The notes beneath the pieces are model-generated. The model saw only the letters and a program-made list of their open reading frames with translations. It ran no database searches and was not told the DNA's origin. A program made the translations under genes and the position numbers. From assembly GCA_014380985.1 (NCBI GenBank), contig JACMIU010000435.1, positions 1 to 7,517 on the forward strand: DNA of 7,517 nt. Reading direction: 5' to 3'. Below are positions 5,756-7,517 of the stretch, in pieces. The DNA is from Armatimonadota bacterium. Lineage in GTDB: Bacteria > Armatimonadota > Armatimonadia > Armatimonadales > Armatimonadaceae. The stretch's first letter is position 1; every line of letters begins with the position of its first letter.

Positions 5756-6577
5756 ATGGCATTTATCACGACCCGCGACGACAACAAACTGTACTACAAA
5801 GACTGGGGAACCGGACGCCCGGTGATTCTGATTCACGGCTGGCCCCTGAACGCTGATGGCTTCGATGACGCGGCAATCGCGCTCGCCGACGCGGGCTACC
5901 GCGCTATCTCGTATGACCGGCGCGGGTTCGGTCGCTCCGACCAACCGTGGGACGGCTACAACTACGACACGCTCGCCGACGATTTAGCCGACGTGTTCGC
6001 CGCGACTGGCGCGAAAGATGCCACGATTGTCGGCTTTTCGATGGGCGGCGGCGAAGTGGCGCGGTATTTGTCGCGCTACTCCGGCAAGGACGTTTCGCAA
6101 GCGGTGCTTATCGGGTCGGTCGTGCCGTATATGTTGAAAACGCCGGACAACCCCAACGGTGTTCCGCAGGAAATGTTCGACCAGATGACCGCCGGGATGA
6201 AGGAAGACCGCGCCAAGTTCTTCGCCGGGTTTTTCCGCGATTTTTACGGCGTCAGTTTGGTGTCGCACCCGGTCAGCGACGAAGTTCTGGATAACTCGCT
6301 GAATATCGCCATGACGGCAAGCCTGAAAGCCACGCTCGACTGCGCCAAAGCGTTCGCTACCACGGACTTCCGCCCCGACCTGCCCGCGTTCACCGTGCCG
6401 ACGCTCCTCATCCACGGAACCGCCGACAAAACCGTGCCGATTGACGCGACCGCCCGCGAAGCCGTGAAGGCGATTCCGAACGCGACTTTGCTGGAATACG
6501 ACGGCGCACCGCACGGCTTGTTCGCCACGCACAAGGGGCGGATGATTAGCGATTTGCTGGCGTTCTTGAAGTCGTAG
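5756..6577 (+). CDS. Alpha/beta hydrolase, non-heme chloroperoxidase / arylesterase type
   Basis: The 273-residue product is a full-length alpha/beta-hydrolase of the cofactor-free haloperoxidase (bacterial chloroperoxidase/arylesterase) group. These are cytoplasmic serine hydrolases acting on esters, with a perhydrolase side activity that gives the halogenation seen in vitro. The oxyanion-hole motif HGWPLNADGF is at 27-36 and the signature YDRRGFGRSDQPWDGYNYDT at 53-72. The nucleophile elbow GFSMGGG at 93-99 contains Ser96. The acid is Asp224 in HGTADKTVP (220-228), and the catalytic His253 lies in GAPHGLF (250-256). The lid segment VVPYMLKTPDNPNGVPQEMF (122-141) is also typical of the group. 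No signal peptide is present. It is a single-gene unit with its own promoter and a hairpin after the stop, divergent from the ATP-grasp gene and convergent with the deformylase. The natural substrate cannot be deduced. Confidence 0.93.
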   Translation: MAFITTRDDNKLYYKDWGTGRPVILIHGWPLNADGFDDAAIALADAGYRAISYDRRGFGRSDQPWDGYNYDTLADDLADVFAATGAKDATIVGFSMGGGEVARYLSRYSGKDVSQAVLIGSVVPYMLKTPDNPNGVPQEMFDQMTAGMKEDRAKFFAGFFRDFYGVSLVSHPVSDEVLDNSLNIAMTASLKATLDCAKAFATTDFRPDLPAFTVPTLLIHGTADKTVPIDATAREAVKAIPNATLLEYDGAPHGLFATHKGRMISDLLAFLKS

Positions 6578-6587
6578 CGTTCCGTAT

Positions 6588-6608
6588 GCGGGGATATTCC
6601 ATCCCCGC
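6588..6608. terminator. Hairpin between convergent hydrolase and deformylase genes
   Basis: GCGGGGAT (6588-6595) pairs perfectly with ATCCCCGC (6601-6608) around a 5-nt loop, inside a 35-bp gap between two convergent stop codons. It starts 11 nt after the hydrolase stop and is followed by CTTTGCT on the plus strand. Only a short T-run is present there and none on the minus strand. A shared, possibly bidirectional terminator is the natural reading; weak tails lower the confidence. Confidence 0.55.
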
Positions 6609-6612
6609 TTTG

Positions 6613-7203
6613 CTACTCCTTCGGCGGCGCATTCCCAACCTCGCCCCGGTCTTCGGCGGGCGTCAGCATATGAAGTGTCGCCGGGTCGGCAAGGTCAATG
6701 AACAACACGCCGTTTAGGTGGTCTACCTCGTGGAGCAAAATCCGCGCTTCAAAATCTTTCGCCTTGAACTGCACGTGTTTGCCGTCCGGCTCCTGCGCTT
6801 TGATCACGATTTCACTGGCGCGGCGCACCACTCCGCGCAAACCGGGAATCGAAAGGCAACCCTCTTCCGGCTCGAACTGATCGCCTTTTTTCTTGATAAT
6901 GGTGGGGTTCAAAAGGGTACGGAAACCGTCACCGGCATCGTAAACGAGTAGCCGGATCGAGCGATTGACCTGCGGCGCGGCAAGCCCAACGCCGTGCGCG
7001 GAATACATAATCTCGCGCATTTCGGCAATCAGTGTGGTCAGCGTGGGGTCGGCGAAGTCGGTCACGGGTTCGGCGACGCGGCGCAGAATCTCCCAACCGG
7101 GCGTGTCGCCGTACTTGACGACAGGCGTATCGTCGAAAACAATTCCATCGTATTTATCGGCAAGCGCGTCGGCTTTGCCGGGGGCAGTAGCGGGTGAGGA
7201 CAT
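6613..7203 (-). CDS. def: Peptide deformylase
   Basis: The 196-residue product removes the formyl group from the N-terminal methionine of nascent proteins in the cytoplasm. All three diagnostic motifs are intact: GVGLAAPQ (71-78), EEGCLS (113-118, metal ligand Cys116) and HEVDH (158-162, metal ligands His158 and His162, catalytic Glu159). The segment YGDTPGWEILRRVAEPV (31-47) corresponds to the usual start region of the family, so this protein has about 25 extra N-terminal residues rich in Ala, Pro and Asp. No alternative start codon that would remove them was found before Met62, which is too late. The C-terminus has a short acidic/Pro tail. There is no Shine-Dalgarno before the ATG. An extended -10 promoter lies 22 nt upstream. 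The gene is not next to fmt, its common partner. Confidence 0.95.
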   Translation of the reverse strand: MSSPATAPGKADALADKYDGIVFDDTPVVKYGDTPGWEILRRVAEPVTDFADPTLTTLIAEMREIMYSAHGVGLAAPQVNRSIRLLVYDAGDGFRTLLNPTIIKKKGDQFEPEEGCLSIPGLRGVVRRASEIVIKAQEPDGKHVQFKAKDFEARILLHEVDHLNGVLFIDLADPATLHMLTPAEDRGEVGNAPPKE

Positions 7204-7225
7204 AAAACGTATTTTACCGACGAAA

Positions 7226-7234
7226 ATTGTATCA
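7226..7234 (-). promoter_or_regulatory. Extended -10 promoter of the deformylase gene
   Basis: On the minus strand TGA-TACAAT (7226-7234) forms an extended -10 element (TGn followed by a five-of-six -10 box), which can work without a good -35. None is seen at the right distance. Transcription would start near 7219, leaving a leader of about 16 nt without a Shine-Dalgarno. A TAAAAT box at 7212-7217 is a weaker alternative that would give a nearly leaderless mRNA. Confidence 0.5.
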
Positions 7235-7281
7235 CGCGAGAATCAGTTTAGCGAACGGGAACTTACGAATTATTTTTCGTG

Positions 7282-7287
7282 TATAAT
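7282..7287 (+). promoter_or_regulatory. Consensus -10 box of the TolC-family gene
   Basis: A perfect TATAAT ends 12 nt before the ATG at 7300. Transcription would begin around 7294, leaving only about 6 nt of leader and no room for a ribosome binding site. No convincing -35 box is visible 16-18 bp upstream, so activator-dependent use is possible. Confidence 0.5.
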
Positions 7288-7299
7288 AAAACGTACAAT

Positions 7300-7517
7300 A
7301 TGATTCGTGATAAAACAATACGCCGATGCGTCGGTGTGGCAATCGCTCTCTGGGGAATGGGGAATACGCAAGCGGCGCAAGCGCAGGAAGAACCGCTGAC
7401 GTTGCGCGAGGTGCTTGCGGGCGTGGAGCGCACGTACCCCCGGATTTTAGGTGCGCAAGCCGACCGGCAGGCGGCGACGGCGCGGCGCGTGTCGCGGCAG
7501 GGGGCGTTCGACCTGAA
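7300..7517 (+). CDS. TolC-family outer-membrane protein, 5' part only
   Basis: The frame opens at ATG 7300 and stays open to the window edge: 72 codons, 3' end not seen. Residues 1-28 are a signal peptide, with basic residues at 3-9, a hydrophobic core at 10-20 and an Ala-Gln-Ala cleavage site at 26-28. The mature start, PLTLREVLAGVERTYPRILG, followed by the Ala/Gln/Arg-rich helix to RQGAFDL at about 66-72, is the pattern of the first outer-membrane-efflux-protein repeat (TolC/CusC-like). This is a periplasmic tunnel subunit that works with tripartite export or efflux pumps and implies a diderm envelope. Partner pump genes would be expected downstream, outside the window. The family call rests on a short stretch and is inference from sequence pattern. 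Confidence 0.72.
   Translation, partial: MIRDKTIRRCVGVAIALWGMGNTQAAQAQEEPLTLREVLAGVERTYPRILGAQADRQAATARRVSRQGAFDL

Noticed and set aside
5984..6532. Minus-strand open frame of 182 codons opposite the hydrolase gene
   Set aside because: Antisense shadow of a gene with an intact catalytic triad; no start signals or recognisable domain.

Overview
This is a GC-rich bacterial chromosomal window carrying six complete genes of recognisable family, one complete gene of unknown function and the first 72 codons of another gene. Codon positions, coding density and short intergenic gaps look uniform, and I see no tRNA, rRNA, CRISPR array, transposase or phage gene. The combination of a PEP-CTERM-tagged secreted protein, a small copper-amine-oxidase-N-like domain protein and a TolC-type outer-membrane protein suggests a diderm bacterium. 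Armatimonadota would fit well, but that placement is inference and nothing in the window proves it.

Layout. On the minus strand, reading right to left from 5553, are: a circularly permuted ATP-grasp protein with an unusual Gln/Ser-rich tail (5553-3730); an unrecognised 376-residue protein (3662-2532); an MtnP-family nucleoside phosphorylase (2504-1704); a small protein made of two copper-amine-oxidase-N-like repeats (1614-1270); and a secreted trypsin-like protease ending in a PEP-CTERM sorting signal (1106-3). On the plus strand, an alpha/beta hydrolase of the non-heme chloroperoxidase/arylesterase type (5756-6577) is divergent from the ATP-grasp gene. It converges on a minus-strand peptide deformylase (7203-6613). 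A TolC-family outer-membrane protein starts on the plus strand at 7300, divergent from the deformylase, and runs off the window.

How the genes relate. The unknown gene and the phosphorylase are 27 bp apart and probably cotranscribed. The other genes mostly look like single-gene units of general metabolism, protein maturation and the cell envelope. Two divergent intergenic regions (5554-5755 and 7204-7299) contain readable sigma-70-like promoters. Several genes (the unknown gene, the TolC gene, and probably the phosphorylase and deformylase) lack a Shine-Dalgarno sequence, and the unknown gene's -10 box sits so close to its ATG that its mRNA would be leaderless.

The most unusual DNA is a cluster of three overlapping or abutting palindromes at 3719-3772. 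It spans the stop codon of the ATP-grasp gene and encodes its last residues. No obviously new multi-gene system is visible. The best leads are the tailed ATP-grasp protein that lacks its usual partner genes next door, the unknown 376-residue protein, and the palindrome cluster.
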